From a bacterium HR21 (GTDB taxonomy: Bacteria; Bacteroidota; Ignavibacteria; Kapaibacteriales; HRBIN21), in contig BEHX01000008.1 in NCBI GenBank assembly GCA_002898295.1, positions 19,767-83,766 on the forward strand: a stretch of DNA of 64,000 nucleotides, written 5' to 3'. Positions 43,977-52,315 of the stretch are shown piece by piece (position 1 is the stretch's first letter; every line of letters starts with the position of its first letter). Position numbers and translations under genes: made by a program. The notes under the pieces were generated by a model. It was not told the origin of the DNA, did not search any database, and saw only the letters and a list, made by a program, of their open reading frames with translations.

Positions 43977-44926
43977 CAGAGAACCCGATCGCACCGCCAG
44001 ACCATCCCCTGCCCCAGCCCTCGGAAGCAGCCGTCCAGACACGGGCAGGATACGTTGCCATCATCGGCAAGCCGAACGTCGGGAAATCCACGCTGCTCAA
44101 CACAATCCTAGGGACTAAGCTCTCTATCGTTACCCCGAAGCCCCAGACGACCCGCAAACGCGTCGTTGGCATCTACACCGACGAGCGGATGCAGATCCTC
44201 TTCCTGGATACCCCCGGGATTCTCGAGCCGCGCTACGAGCTCCACCGCGCCATGATGGGCTATGTGCACGACTCCCTCAAAGATGCCGATCTCATCGTGC
44301 TGGTGGTGGATGTCACGCAGCATACCGACCCCGACTCCGCCCTGACCCCCGACGTTGCCGAAGCTCTCCAACGGCTGCGGAAACCCACCATCGTGGCATT
44401 CAACAAGATTGACCTGCTCAGCAATACTGCCGAAGTCTTGCCCCTCATCGAGCGCTACGCTGCCGCGGGGCTATTCCAGGAGTTTGTGCCGCTCTCTGCT
44501 CTCAAGCACGCCAACGTGGATGAGCTCCTGCGGACAATCGAGCGCTATCTCCCTGTTTCCCCCTTCCTCTACGACCCCGGGCTTTTGAGCACGCAGCCAG
44601 AGCGGTTCTTCGTTGCCGAGCTTATCCGCGAGCATATTTTCCTGCTCTACCGCCACGAGGTGCCCTACTCAACCGAGGTCCAGATCGTGGAGTTCAAAGA
44701 GCGGCAACGGGGCAAATGGTACATTGCCGCCGACATCATCGTCGAGCGTGAGTCGCAGAAGCTCATCCTCATTGGCTCCGGCGGACAACGGCTCAAGATG
44801 CTCGGACAGCGCGCCCGGCGTGCTATTGAAGCATACTTGGGCGTCCCCGTCTACTTGGAGCTCTTCGTCAAAGTCCGGGGGCGGTGGCGGAACAACAAAA
44901 CGATGCTCCATTCTTTCGGCTACTGA
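43973..44926 (+). CDS. era: GTPase Era, 317 aa
   Basis: Era binds 16S rRNA and assists 30S maturation. G1 GKPNVGKST at 32-40, switch region TTRKRVVGIYTDE, G3 DTPG, G4 NKID, and a C-terminal KH domain with the GSGGQRLKMLGQRAR loop are all present. A proline-rich N-terminal extension of about 25 residues precedes the G domain. It is coupled to phoU by ATGA, an unusual linkage of ribosome assembly to the pst operon, and is 6 nt before dprA. Confidence 0.97.
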   Translation: MTENPIAPPDHPLPQPSEAAVQTRAGYVAIIGKPNVGKSTLLNTILGTKLSIVTPKPQTTRKRVVGIYTDERMQILFLDTPGILEPRYELHRAMMGYVHDSLKDADLIVLVVDVTQHTDPDSALTPDVAEALQRLRKPTIVAFNKIDLLSNTAEVLPLIERYAAAGLFQEFVPLSALKHANVDELLRTIERYLPVSPFLYDPGLLSTQPERFFVAELIREHIFLLYRHEVPYSTEVQIVEFKERQRGKWYIAADIIVERESQKLILIGSGGQRLKMLGQRARRAIEAYLGVPVYLELFVKVRGRWRNNKTMLHSFGY

Positions 44927-44932
44927 GAGGTC

Positions 44933-46009
44933 ATGGGCTGGCAAGCGGCAGAGATCTTGCTGCTGCAGTCGGTTCCTGGTCTTTCGGCACGGACGGTGCT
45001 GCAGCTCGTGCAGCGCTATCCCGCTTTCGAGCACTTCCAGAGCGCGCTGGCTGCCGGTGCTCTACGCCAATTGGGCTTGTTTACTGATTCGGTGCTCGAC
45101 CAGGCGCGCTCGCGCGCACGGGACATTCTCCAGCGCTGCCAGCAGCTGGGCATCCGCATTGTGACGGTTGCCGATGCAGACTACCCCCATCTCCTGCGTC
45201 ACATCCCGTATCCACCCGTCGTCCTCTACGTCCGCGGGCAGCTCCAGTCTGAAAACGTCCCTGTCATCAGCATTGTGGGCACACGGCGCTGCACGCTCTA
45301 CGGTCGGCTCTGCGCGGAACGCTTCAGTGAAGCCTGTGTCCGCGCCGGGGCTGTCGTCTGCAGTGGTCTGGCACAGGGAATTGACACAATTGCCCACCAG
45401 ACGGCGCTGCGAGCCCATGGGATAACCTACGCCGTTGTTGCCTCTGGGTTGGATCGGATTCAGCCGGTGTCGGCTGCTCGACTGGCAGAACAGATCCTCG
45501 AGTATGGTGGAGCAGTCCTGAGCGAGTATCCCCCGGGGACGCGAGCACTGCCAGCATACTTCCCGCAGCGGAACCGCATCATCAGCGGACTGGCTCGCGC
45601 GGTGCTGGTCGTCGAAAGCGGCATCCCCGGCGGTGCGCTGCTCACTGCCCACTTCGCCTTCGACCAAGGGCGGGACGTCTACGCCATTCCGGGCAATATC
45701 ACCTCCGAGAAGAGTGCCGGCACAAACATGCTCATCCGCCGCCAGATCGCTACACCAGCCCTTTCACCGGAAGACTTCCTGGCTGACCTTGGGCTTACCA
45801 CATTGGCACCTGCCGCTCCAGCCCCCACCTTCCATTCCCCGGCAGAAGAACGCCTCTACGCCCTCCTCGGCAGCGAGCCTCTCCACATTGATGTTCTCTC
45901 CGACCGCGCCGGACTGCCAGTCCACGAAGCCCTGGCACACTTGCTAGAGCTGGAATTCCGAGGACTTGTCCGCCAACTCCCGGGCAAGTACTTCATCCGC
46001 TCAGCCTGA
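44933..46009 (+). CDS. dprA: DNA-processing protein DprA, 358 aa
   Basis: DprA loads RecA on incoming single-stranded DNA during natural transformation. The Rossmann-like core has SIVGTRRCTLYG, SGLAQGIDTIAHQTAL, FPQRNRIISGLA and a G-rich GGALLTAHFAFDQGRDVYAIPG, followed by a C-terminal winged-helix domain from about 295. The N-terminal helices (residues 1-80) are SAM-like. It closes the pst-phoU-era operon, so competence could be transcriptionally linked with phosphate supply. The frame extends past no other gene. Confidence 0.95.
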   Translation: MGWQAAEILLLQSVPGLSARTVLQLVQRYPAFEHFQSALAAGALRQLGLFTDSVLDQARSRARDILQRCQQLGIRIVTVADADYPHLLRHIPYPPVVLYVRGQLQSENVPVISIVGTRRCTLYGRLCAERFSEACVRAGAVVCSGLAQGIDTIAHQTALRAHGITYAVVASGLDRIQPVSAARLAEQILEYGGAVLSEYPPGTRALPAYFPQRNRIISGLARAVLVVESGIPGGALLTAHFAFDQGRDVYAIPGNITSEKSAGTNMLIRRQIATPALSPEDFLADLGLTTLAPAAPAPTFHSPAEERLYALLGSEPLHIDVLSDRAGLPVHEALAHLLELEFRGLVRQLPGKYFIRSA

Positions 46010-46048
46010 GTGGTTACCAGTGTCATCGGCTCTCCCCACGCCTGCTTC

Positions 46049-46056
46049 TATTTTTG
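46049..46056 (+). promoter_or_regulatory. -7 box for tryptophanase gene
   Basis: Exact TAnnTTTG match (TATTTTTG) lying 33 nt before the ATG at 46090. A TTG in-frame start at 46054 would fall inside the box and is therefore rejected. Confidence 0.62.
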
Positions 46057-46089
46057 CCCTCGGTGCCGTATCGCAGCTCTACCGACGCC

Positions 46090-47460
46090 ATGCCTGTTCT
46101 CTTCGAACCCTTCCGCATCAAGGTCGTTGAGCCCCTCCGGATGACCACGCGGGGAGAGCGCGAACGCCTCCTCCAGGAAGCCCGCTACAACGTCTTCCGT
46201 CTCCGCTCTGAGGATGTGCTGATTGACCTCTTGACCGACTCGGGCACCGCCGCGATGAGCACCCGCCAATGGGCTGCCATGTTCCAAGGAGATGAAGCCT
46301 ATGCTGGAGCCCGCAGCTACTTCCGCTTCGAGGAGGTGGTCCACTCCCTGACCGGCATGCCGTACATCTTCCCGGTTCACCAAGGCAGGGCAGCCGAGCA
46401 CATCCTCTTCACTCTCTTGGGCGGGCACGGAAAAATTATCCCGAGCAACACGCACTTCGATACCACGCGAGCCAACATCGAGTACACCGGCGCCGAAGCT
46501 GTTGACCTCCCTATCCCCGAAGCCCTCGATCCGGAGACACCGCACCCGTTCAAGGGGAACATGGATGTGGAGCGGCTCGAAGAGCTCATCCAGCGGCACG
46601 GTCCGGAGCGTATCCCTGTCTGCCTGCTCACCGTAACCAGCAATACTATCGGCGGGCAGCCTGTCTCGCTGGAAAACGTCCGGGCGGTCAAACAAGTACT
46701 GGAACGCTACGGCATTCCGCTGTTCCTTGACGCCTGCCGAGTAGCGGAGAATGCGTACTTCATCAAACTCCGGGAACCCGGCTACGCGGAGCGCTCTCCG
46801 TGGGAAATCGCACAGGAACTGTTCTCCTACGCCGATGGCTGCTTCATGAGTGCGAAAAAAGACGGGCTTGCCAACATTGGCGGCTTTTTGGCGCTCCGGG
46901 ATGCCGAACTTGCAGAGCGGGTTGGTCACCTGCTCATCCTCTGGGAAGGCTTCCCAACCTATGGCGGGCTTGCCGGACGCGACCTAGAAGCCATCGCCGA
47001 AGGGCTCCAGGAAGCTTTCCAGGAGGAGTACCTGCAGTACCGTGTGGGCTTCGTCAGCCGCGTCGTGGAATGGCTCACCGAGGCTGGGATTCCCCTGGTC
47101 AAGCCCGCTGGCGGACATGCTGTCTTCGTCGATGCTCGGCGCTTTGCCCCCCACATCCCGCCGGAGCACTTCCCCGGACAAGCCATTGTCTGCGCTCTCT
47201 ACCTCCACGCCGGGGTGCGCGCCGTCGAGGTCGGCTCCCTCATGATGGGCAAGCGTGCTGCCGATGGACGCCATCTGGCACCACCGCTGGAACTGGTACG
47301 CCTGGCCATCCCACGACGGGTGTATACCGAAAGCCACCTGCGCTACGTTGCCGATGCACTCGCCGACATCTATGCCCGACGCCACGAGCTGCGTGGGCTC
47401 CGGCTCCTGCGTGAAGCCCCCTTTCTACGCCACTTCACAGCGGAGCTTGAGCCACTGTGA
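46090..47460 (+). CDS. tnaA: Tryptophanase (beta-eliminating lyase), 456 aa
   Basis: This PLP enzyme cleaves L-tryptophan to indole, pyruvate and ammonia. The sequence shows PFRIKVVEPLRMTTR at the start, DLLTDSGTAAMS, GDEAYAGARSYF, HQGRAAEH, TSNTIGGQPVSLEN, the PLP lysine K257 in SAKKDGLANIGG, EGFPTYGGL and GVRAVEVGS. Tyrosine phenol-lyase is the sister family and shares much of this; several segments (TSN..GGQPVSL, AGGHAVFVDA, RAVEVGS) read closer to tryptophanase, so I favour it but cannot exclude the other. It has its own promoter, no tnaC-like leader and no permease. Its 3' end overlaps the convergent flgJ by 26 nt. Confidence 0.85.
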   Translation: MPVLFEPFRIKVVEPLRMTTRGERERLLQEARYNVFRLRSEDVLIDLLTDSGTAAMSTRQWAAMFQGDEAYAGARSYFRFEEVVHSLTGMPYIFPVHQGRAAEHILFTLLGGHGKIIPSNTHFDTTRANIEYTGAEAVDLPIPEALDPETPHPFKGNMDVERLEELIQRHGPERIPVCLLTVTSNTIGGQPVSLENVRAVKQVLERYGIPLFLDACRVAENAYFIKLREPGYAERSPWEIAQELFSYADGCFMSAKKDGLANIGGFLALRDAELAERVGHLLILWEGFPTYGGLAGRDLEAIAEGLQEAFQEEYLQYRVGFVSRVVEWLTEAGIPLVKPAGGHAVFVDARRFAPHIPPEHFPGQAIVCALYLHAGVRAVEVGSLMMGKRAADGRHLAPPLELVRLAIPRRVYTESHLRYVADALADIYARRHELRGLRLLREAPFLRHFTAELEPL

Positions 47461-48274
47461 CCTCTGCTTCCAGGCGCCGAGCCAGCTCCAAGACCCGACG
47501 CACGTACGCACGCGTCTGGGCAAAAGGCGGAATATCCCCGTAGCGCTCCACTCGCCCCGGTCCGGCATTGTACGCTGCCAGAGCCAGGGGAAGAGTTCCA
47601 AAGCGCCGGAGCATCTGGTGCAGATAGCGGCTCCCGGCGTGGAGATTTTCACGCGGGTCGAAGGGATTGGCAACGCCCAGCTCGCGCGCCGTCTGTGGCA
47701 TCAGCTGCATCAGCCCCTGTGCTCCTGCAGGGGACACTGCGTCGGGTCTCCCTGCTGATTCTACCCACACCACTGCAGCAATCAGATGGGGGGAGAGGTC
47801 CGTGACCGCGGCTGCTTCCTCAATCCAGTGCCAGTACGGGCGCAGTGCTGAGCGGACGTGCTCGGCAGCGGTCGCCGGCGGGGCTCCAGGCTTGGTCTCC
47901 GGCGGCTCTGGACTCTGGCTCGGGACGGATGGAGCAGGAGCACGCCCGGGTCCTCCAGTGCTCCGCAGCGGGAGCTCCTCGCCGGTCCAGAGGCGATATA
48001 GCCAGCGAGCAAGTCCGATGCCCTGTCCACTGTGGGCAAGAAATTCCGCAAGCGACAGCAGTCCCAACTCCTCAAACCCGCCTGCCCCGACCCCCACGAG
48101 CGGGTCGTCTTCGTGATCGTCCTCTCGGGTAAAGAGCGGCTGCTGGAGCGGCTGCAGCAGCTGCCGGAGGAGCAGGGTCTCGAAGCCCCGCGCCACAAAT
48201 GCCAGGCGCTCCCGCTGTTCGGTCGGCAGCGGAGCTGCCCGGGTGACTGCATCCGTTCGGAGAGATTCTGCCAT
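47435..48274 (-). CDS. flgJ: Flagellar rod-binding (FlgJ N-terminal) domain fused to SLT lytic transglycosylase domain, 279 aa
   Basis: Residues about 15-95 match the Rod-binding/FlgJ N-terminal domain (ARGFETLLLRQLLQPL .. GLLSLAEFLAHS), which caps the growing rod. A Pro-rich linker (110-140) leads to a GH23-type lytic transglycosylase domain at 145-275: LIAAVVWVESAGRPDAVS with the catalytic Glu, SPAGAQGLMQLMPQTA, NLHAGSRYLHQML, LALAAYNAGPGRV. Proteobacterial FlgJ carries a glucosaminidase-type (GH73) domain instead. It would open peptidoglycan for rod passage. It is last in the flagellar operon, 2 nt after flgI. Confidence 0.92.
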   Translation of the reverse strand: MAESLRTDAVTRAAPLPTEQRERLAFVARGFETLLLRQLLQPLQQPLFTREDDHEDDPLVGVGAGGFEELGLLSLAEFLAHSGQGIGLARWLYRLWTGEELPLRSTGGPGRAPAPSVPSQSPEPPETKPGAPPATAAEHVRSALRPYWHWIEEAAAVTDLSPHLIAAVVWVESAGRPDAVSPAGAQGLMQLMPQTARELGVANPFDPRENLHAGSRYLHQMLRRFGTLPLALAAYNAGPGRVERYGDIPPFAQTRAYVRRVLELARRLEAEVTVAQAPL

Positions 48275-48276
48275 TG

Positions 48277-49365
48277 TTACTGCACAATCAGCTCACCCTG
48301 AAGCGCCCCGGCTTCCTTCAGTGCCTGCAAAATGGCAATGAGGTCGCGCGGGCTTACCCCCAAAGCATTGAGGGCATTTGCCACATCTTGCACTGTTGCC
48401 GCTGCCGGGAGTGCAACAGCCTTCCGCTGTTCTTGCTGGAGGCTGATTGTGGCAACCTCGGCTACCTCTGTCCGCCCGAGCGTGAAGGGCTGGGGCTGGC
48501 TGATGAGCACATGCCGTTGAATCTGTACCTCTAGCCCGCCGTGCGCCACAACCGCCGGCAGCAGCTCTACATTGCCTCCAACAACAACGGTGCCAGTCCG
48601 CTCGTTGATCACCACACGGGCGGGTGGATCCACCGCCACATCGAGTTGCTCAATCTGAGCAATCAACCGCATGAGCTCATCCCGCGTCTGTCCGGCAGGG
48701 AGCTGCACAGCAACCGTTGCCGCATCCACCACCGAAACCGCTGTCCTCGAAAGTCCGGGAAGCCGCCCCAGAGCATCCGCAACACGCTGTGCAAGGGAGA
48801 ATTCCGGACGGTGCAGGAGAATGCGCACCTGTTGCTGGACCCCAACCTCTGGGGAATATTCCCGTTCTACCACGGCTCCTGCCGGAACCCGCCCGGAGGC
48901 AACGAAGTTGCGCCCTACCCGCGTACCCAACGCCCGAAACTCATAGCCTCCCACGGAGACCGCTCCCTGCGCTACCGCGTAAATCGTTCCATCAGGTCCT
49001 GCCAGCGGTGTTGCCAGCAGAATGCCTCCTTGGAGCGACTCCGCATCGCCGAGCGAGGAGACTTGGACATCGAGTCGCATGCCGGGCTTGGCAAAGGGCG
49101 GCAAGCTCGCCGTGACCATGACAGCTGCCACATTCCGTGTGCGCACAAGTGCCGGCGAGACATTGACCCCAAAGCGACGGAGCATGTTGACGACAGACTG
49201 TACCGTAAAAGCTGTCCGTGGCGAATCCCCTGTCTGAGCAAGCCCCGTCACAAGCCCGTAGCCTACCAGCGGGATCGGCTGCACACCTTCCACGGTGGCA
49301 AGGTCCCGAAGCCGCGCCGCGGAGAGCAGAGTCGCAGCAATACTGAGCAGCCACAGCACACGCAT
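48277..49365 (-). CDS. flgI: Flagellar P-ring protein FlgI, 362 aa
   Basis: FlgI forms the periplasmic P ring around the rod. A signal peptide (RVLWLLSIAATLLSA) is followed by RLRDLATVEGVQ, GYGLVTGLAQTGDS, MLRRFGVNVSP, KPGMRLDVQVSSLGDAESLQGGILL, VVINERTGTVVVGG and the C-terminal VQDVANALNALGVSPRDLIAILQALKEAGAL, all standard. Full length. Expected partners FlgA (chaperone) and FlgH are adjacent. It lies 14 nt after flgH. Confidence 0.98.
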   Translation of the reverse strand: MRVLWLLSIAATLLSAARLRDLATVEGVQPIPLVGYGLVTGLAQTGDSPRTAFTVQSVVNMLRRFGVNVSPALVRTRNVAAVMVTASLPPFAKPGMRLDVQVSSLGDAESLQGGILLATPLAGPDGTIYAVAQGAVSVGGYEFRALGTRVGRNFVASGRVPAGAVVEREYSPEVGVQQQVRILLHRPEFSLAQRVADALGRLPGLSRTAVSVVDAATVAVQLPAGQTRDELMRLIAQIEQLDVAVDPPARVVINERTGTVVVGGNVELLPAVVAHGGLEVQIQRHVLISQPQPFTLGRTEVAEVATISLQQEQRKAVALPAAATVQDVANALNALGVSPRDLIAILQALKEAGALQGELIVQ

Positions 49366-49379
49366 GGCGTTTCACTCCG

Positions 49380-49940
49380 TCAGAACAACAAGCGCAACAG
49401 ACGTGTAATCAACCCCGGCTCCTGCGCCCGTGAAACTGTCCCGTCGCCCTCGTAGATGAGCACTAACTCCGAGAGGGCATACGAAGGGACGGTATTATCG
49501 GGCAGGATATCGAGCGGGCGCACTTTGCCCCGGATGCGGATCAATTGCTCCTCCCCATTGATGCGGGTGGTTCGCTGCCCTTCTACGACGAGATTTCCGA
49601 GCGTGTCGACGGCAATCACCTGCGCCGTGAGCCGAGCTCGGATACGCTCCGAACGTGAGGTCTCACCACGCCCTCGGAACAGGGCACCGCTTTGGAAGCC
49701 ACCGCCGACTTGGAAGCCGAACCGGTTATAGTTTCCTTGAACCCCGATGCGGAGGTCGCTACGCCGGTCTTCGCCGGTCTGCGCCGCGTTGCTCGCCTGG
49801 GCATCTTCGAGCACCAGGATTGTGAGCACATCGCCTACCGTTGCGGCTCGGAGATCCGAAGTCAGCGAGCGGGCGCTGTAGAGACTCCATTGCGCCCATC
49901 CGAGCGTGACGATCCACGGAAAGAGCACACACCACTTCAT
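49380..49940 (-). CDS. flgH: Flagellar L-ring protein FlgH, 186 aa
   Basis: FlgH makes the L ring in the outer membrane. The features GDVLTILVLEDAQASN, the Gly-rich strand RFGFQVGGGF, ARLTAQVIAVDTLGNLVVEGQR and SELVLIYEGDGTVSRA are typical. The N-terminal signal (WCVLFPWIVTLGWAQ) has no lipobox cysteine at its cleavage site, so unlike E. coli FlgH it may not be lipidated. The ATG overlaps the flgA stop (ATGA). Confidence 0.95.
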   Translation of the reverse strand: MKWCVLFPWIVTLGWAQWSLYSARSLTSDLRAATVGDVLTILVLEDAQASNAAQTGEDRRSDLRIGVQGNYNRFGFQVGGGFQSGALFRGRGETSRSERIRARLTAQVIAVDTLGNLVVEGQRTTRINGEEQLIRIRGKVRPLDILPDNTVPSYALSELVLIYEGDGTVSRAQEPGLITRLLRLLF

Positions 49941-50638
49941 GGCTGCTCCACTGTTGGAACAACTTCCACCGTCGTTGCGTCAAGTACGCGGGCGTATACC
50001 ACACGAGCGGCACCGTCTCGGGAGACTCGAACCCAGCTGCCTGGTTCACCGTCTTCGAGCGCCTGCGCCCTCGTGCGCACCTCCACAGCTCCGCTCCGAG
50101 CAACAAGGGTCACACGCTCCCCACGCCGTACCCCTGCACGTGACAGCCAATCCCGCCGTAGCACCGGAGAGCCTGCAGGCAGAGCACGCCGTGCACGCAG
50201 CGCAGGCAGCTCTTCCAACCGGACCCGCTCCCAGTACTCGGACAGACTCATCCGGCGGGAGACCACTTCGACCTGGGTCTCCGCCACCGTTGCGCCTGCT
50301 GCTACCGGTACGCGCAGCCGCAGCTCCGGTGCTACAACCCAGAGGCTCCCCGAGAGCACAAAGCGTCCGAGCCGGCGCCCTCCGCCCCAGGCTTCGAGCA
50401 GAAAGCGCCCCTGCTGCAGTGCAAGGCTATCACTCACACAGCGGAGCTCTTGCGCTCCCGGCGGCAGCATAAGCGTTCGTCCCTCCCCGAGCCAGCGGAT
50501 TTCAAAGGGGACACCACCCAGCCGCTTCCGCACACATTCCTCTACCGCCTGCCGGAGTTGCTCTGGGCTGATGAGCCGCTGTGCCCAGCTTACGCCGACA
50601 AGGGCAAAGGCTCCCAGGATGATCCAGCACCGTCCCAT
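49937..50638 (-). CDS. flgA: Flagellar P-ring assembly chaperone FlgA, 233 aa
   Basis: FlgA is the periplasmic chaperone for FlgI assembly. A signal peptide (RCWIILGAFALVGVSWAQ) is followed by a beta domain and a C-terminal SAF-like domain with ALPAGSPVLRRDWLSR, GERVTLVARSGAVEVRTRAQALEDGEPGSWVRV. Moderate overall conservation is normal for FlgA. It lies 6 nt after flgG and overlaps flgH by 4 nt. Confidence 0.93.
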   Translation of the reverse strand: MGRCWIILGAFALVGVSWAQRLISPEQLRQAVEECVRKRLGGVPFEIRWLGEGRTLMLPPGAQELRCVSDSLALQQGRFLLEAWGGGRRLGRFVLSGSLWVVAPELRLRVPVAAGATVAETQVEVVSRRMSLSEYWERVRLEELPALRARRALPAGSPVLRRDWLSRAGVRRGERVTLVARSGAVEVRTRAQALEDGEPGSWVRVSRDGAARVVYARVLDATTVEVVPTVEQP

Positions 50639-50644
50639 GAGCTC

Positions 50645-51436
50645 CTAGCTCTTCAGGTTCACCGCCGTCTGCAACAGCTCGTCCGCCGTGCGAATGGACT
50701 TGGCATTGAGCTCGTAGGCGCGCTGCGCCATGATCAAATTGACCATCTCCTCGACCAGCTCCACATTGGAGCTTTCCAGGTGCGCTTGCAAGATCTCACC
50801 CGCAGAGCCCTGTCCCGGTGTCTCCAGCAGAGGGGGTCCAGAGGCAACCGTTTCCGCGTAGAGATTCTCTCCCACTGCCCGCAAGCCCGCCGGGTTGATA
50901 AAGCGTGCCAGGTATACCTGCCCCAGGACCTGCTCGGTGGTCCCACCTGCCATCACCGCGGTGACAACGCCATCGCGGCTGATACGGAGCTCGGCTGTAT
51001 CCTCCGGTACCACAATGCCGGGCTCTAAAACGTAGCCGTGGCTGCTCACAATGCGCCCCTCACGGTCCAGCCGGAAGGAACCGTCGCGGGTGTAGAGAAC
51101 TGTCCCATCGGGACGGCGCACGACGAAGAAGCCATCGCCGTTGATGGCCAGGTCCAACGGGTTGTTCGTCGGCTGGAGATCTCCCTGTGCAAACGAGCGC
51201 GTCGTTGCCACCAGCTCTGTCCCGCTCCCGATCTGCACTTCGTGTACCGACTCCATAACGTCCTGTGGAGCCGTTGCCCCCAGTGTACGGAGCCGTTCGT
51301 AGAGCAGGTCTTGGAACTCCGGTCGGACACGCTTGAAGCTCGTGGTGTTGACGTTAGCAAGGTTATGAGCGATGATTTCCACAAAGCGTTGCTGGGCTGC
51401 CAGACCGGTGGCGGCGGTACGCAAGGTCTTCTCCAT
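50645..51436 (-). CDS. flgG: Flagellar distal rod protein FlgG, 263 aa
   Basis: FlgG forms the distal rod. The N-terminus MEKTLRTAATGLAAQQ and IIAHNLANVNTTSFKR (the flagellar rod consensus), the D1 region with NPLDLAINGDGFFVVRRPDGTVLYTRDGSF, and the C-terminal VELVEEMVNLIMAQRAYELNAKSIRTADELL are full length. ATG 51436 was chosen with GGAG upstream; a GTG one codon earlier is equally possible. It lies 17 nt after flgF. Confidence 0.97.
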   Translation of the reverse strand: MEKTLRTAATGLAAQQRFVEIIAHNLANVNTTSFKRVRPEFQDLLYERLRTLGATAPQDVMESVHEVQIGSGTELVATTRSFAQGDLQPTNNPLDLAINGDGFFVVRRPDGTVLYTRDGSFRLDREGRIVSSHGYVLEPGIVVPEDTAELRISRDGVVTAVMAGGTTEQVLGQVYLARFINPAGLRAVGENLYAETVASGPPLLETPGQGSAGEILQAHLESSNVELVEEMVNLIMAQRAYELNAKSIRTADELLQTAVNLKS

Positions 51437-51453
51437 CACATGCTCCGACGCTG

Positions 51454-52236
51454 TTAGACAAAGCGGGCAATCTCGATGCTGCGATCCAGCGTGCTGTCGT
51501 TTGCTCGGATGACACGCTGCCCCATCTCGAATTGACGCTGCAGCTCGATGAGCTGTACGAGCTCCTCGACCGGGTTGACATTCGCCCCCTCCAGGAAGCC
51601 TTGCACGACGCGGTACTGTGTCGGCACGAGGGATGTCAGTGTCGTTCCTGCAGCCAGGGCAAAGCAGACGCCGTCAACACGGCGGAGGGTTTCGACCGGT
51701 GCGTGTGCAATCCACAACGTTCCCACCACGGCGCTGCCAGAACGGATCTGACCTTCGGGAGTGATTTCCAGCACGGATGCCACCGCTTGGGATGTCCCTG
51801 GCGGCTGGGTAGTACCTGCAACGAGCGGCACTTGGAGCGGGCTTCCCCCTTGTCCCAGCACGAGCTTGCCATCGAGTGTGGTGAGTGTCCCATCGGCACG
51901 CAGCACAAAGCGCCCCTGGCGCGTGAGGAACAGCTCTCCGAGAGCATCTTGCACGACGAAGAAGCCTGGTCCATCGAGCGCCACATCGAGCGGATTGCCA
52001 GTCTTCTGGAGCGCGCCGGGGCGGAAGTCAGTGTAAGAGACCACGGGGACATCAGCGGTTTCCGCATCCCCCGGCGTGTGAGCCAGATTCTGCTGTGCTT
52101 GAATCAGTGCCCGCTGGAAAAGTGCCTCCCGACGGTAGCCAGCGGTGGACACATTGGCCAGGTTCTGGGCGGTCAGCTCCAGCCGCGTCAGCTGCGGGAG
52201 CATACCGAGCGCAGCGGTGTAGAGGGCATGCAGCAT
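51454..52236 (-). CDS. flgF: Flagellar basal-body rod protein FlgF, 260 aa
   Basis: A rod subunit of the FlgF/FlgG family: N-terminal MLHALYTAALGMLPQ with LTAQNLANVSTAGYRRE, the middle KTGNPLDVALDGPGFFVVQDA and FLTRQGRFVLRADG, and a C-terminal NVNPVEELVQLIELQRQFEMGQRVIR. ATG 52236 is preferred over one at 52299 because the family starts here and the 63 nt between contain two hairpins and follow a sigma-28-like promoter. It is the first gene of flgF-G-A-H-I-J. Confidence 0.93.
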   Translation of the reverse strand: MLHALYTAALGMLPQLTRLELTAQNLANVSTAGYRREALFQRALIQAQQNLAHTPGDAETADVPVVSYTDFRPGALQKTGNPLDVALDGPGFFVVQDALGELFLTRQGRFVLRADGTLTTLDGKLVLGQGGSPLQVPLVAGTTQPPGTSQAVASVLEITPEGQIRSGSAVVGTLWIAHAPVETLRRVDGVCFALAAGTTLTSLVPTQYRVVQGFLEGANVNPVEELVQLIELQRQFEMGQRVIRANDSTLDRSIEIARFV

Positions 52237-52269
52237 CCTGCTGGTTGACCCTGCTGGGACAGATTCCCG

Positions 52270-52286
52270 GGGAAGGTCTCCTTCCC
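52270..52286. repeat. Leader hairpin 1 of the flgF transcript
   Basis: A perfect 7-bp inverted repeat GGGAAGG..CCTTCCC with a 3-nt loop, lying 34 nt before the flgF ATG. On the minus strand the loop and stem contain AAGGAG, a ribosome-site-like string masked in the stem. Confidence 0.5.
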
Positions 52287-52290
52287 TTCC

Positions 52291-52308
52291 CGGTGCCACC
52301 TGGCACCG
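52291..52308. repeat. Leader hairpin 2 / palindrome near the flgF transcription start
   Basis: A perfect 8-bp inverted repeat CGGTGCCA..TGGCACCG with a 2-nt centre, just downstream of the predicted start point of the sigma-28-like promoter. It could be a DNA operator or the first element of a structured leader. Confidence 0.5.
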
Positions 52309-52315
52309 CCGTAGT

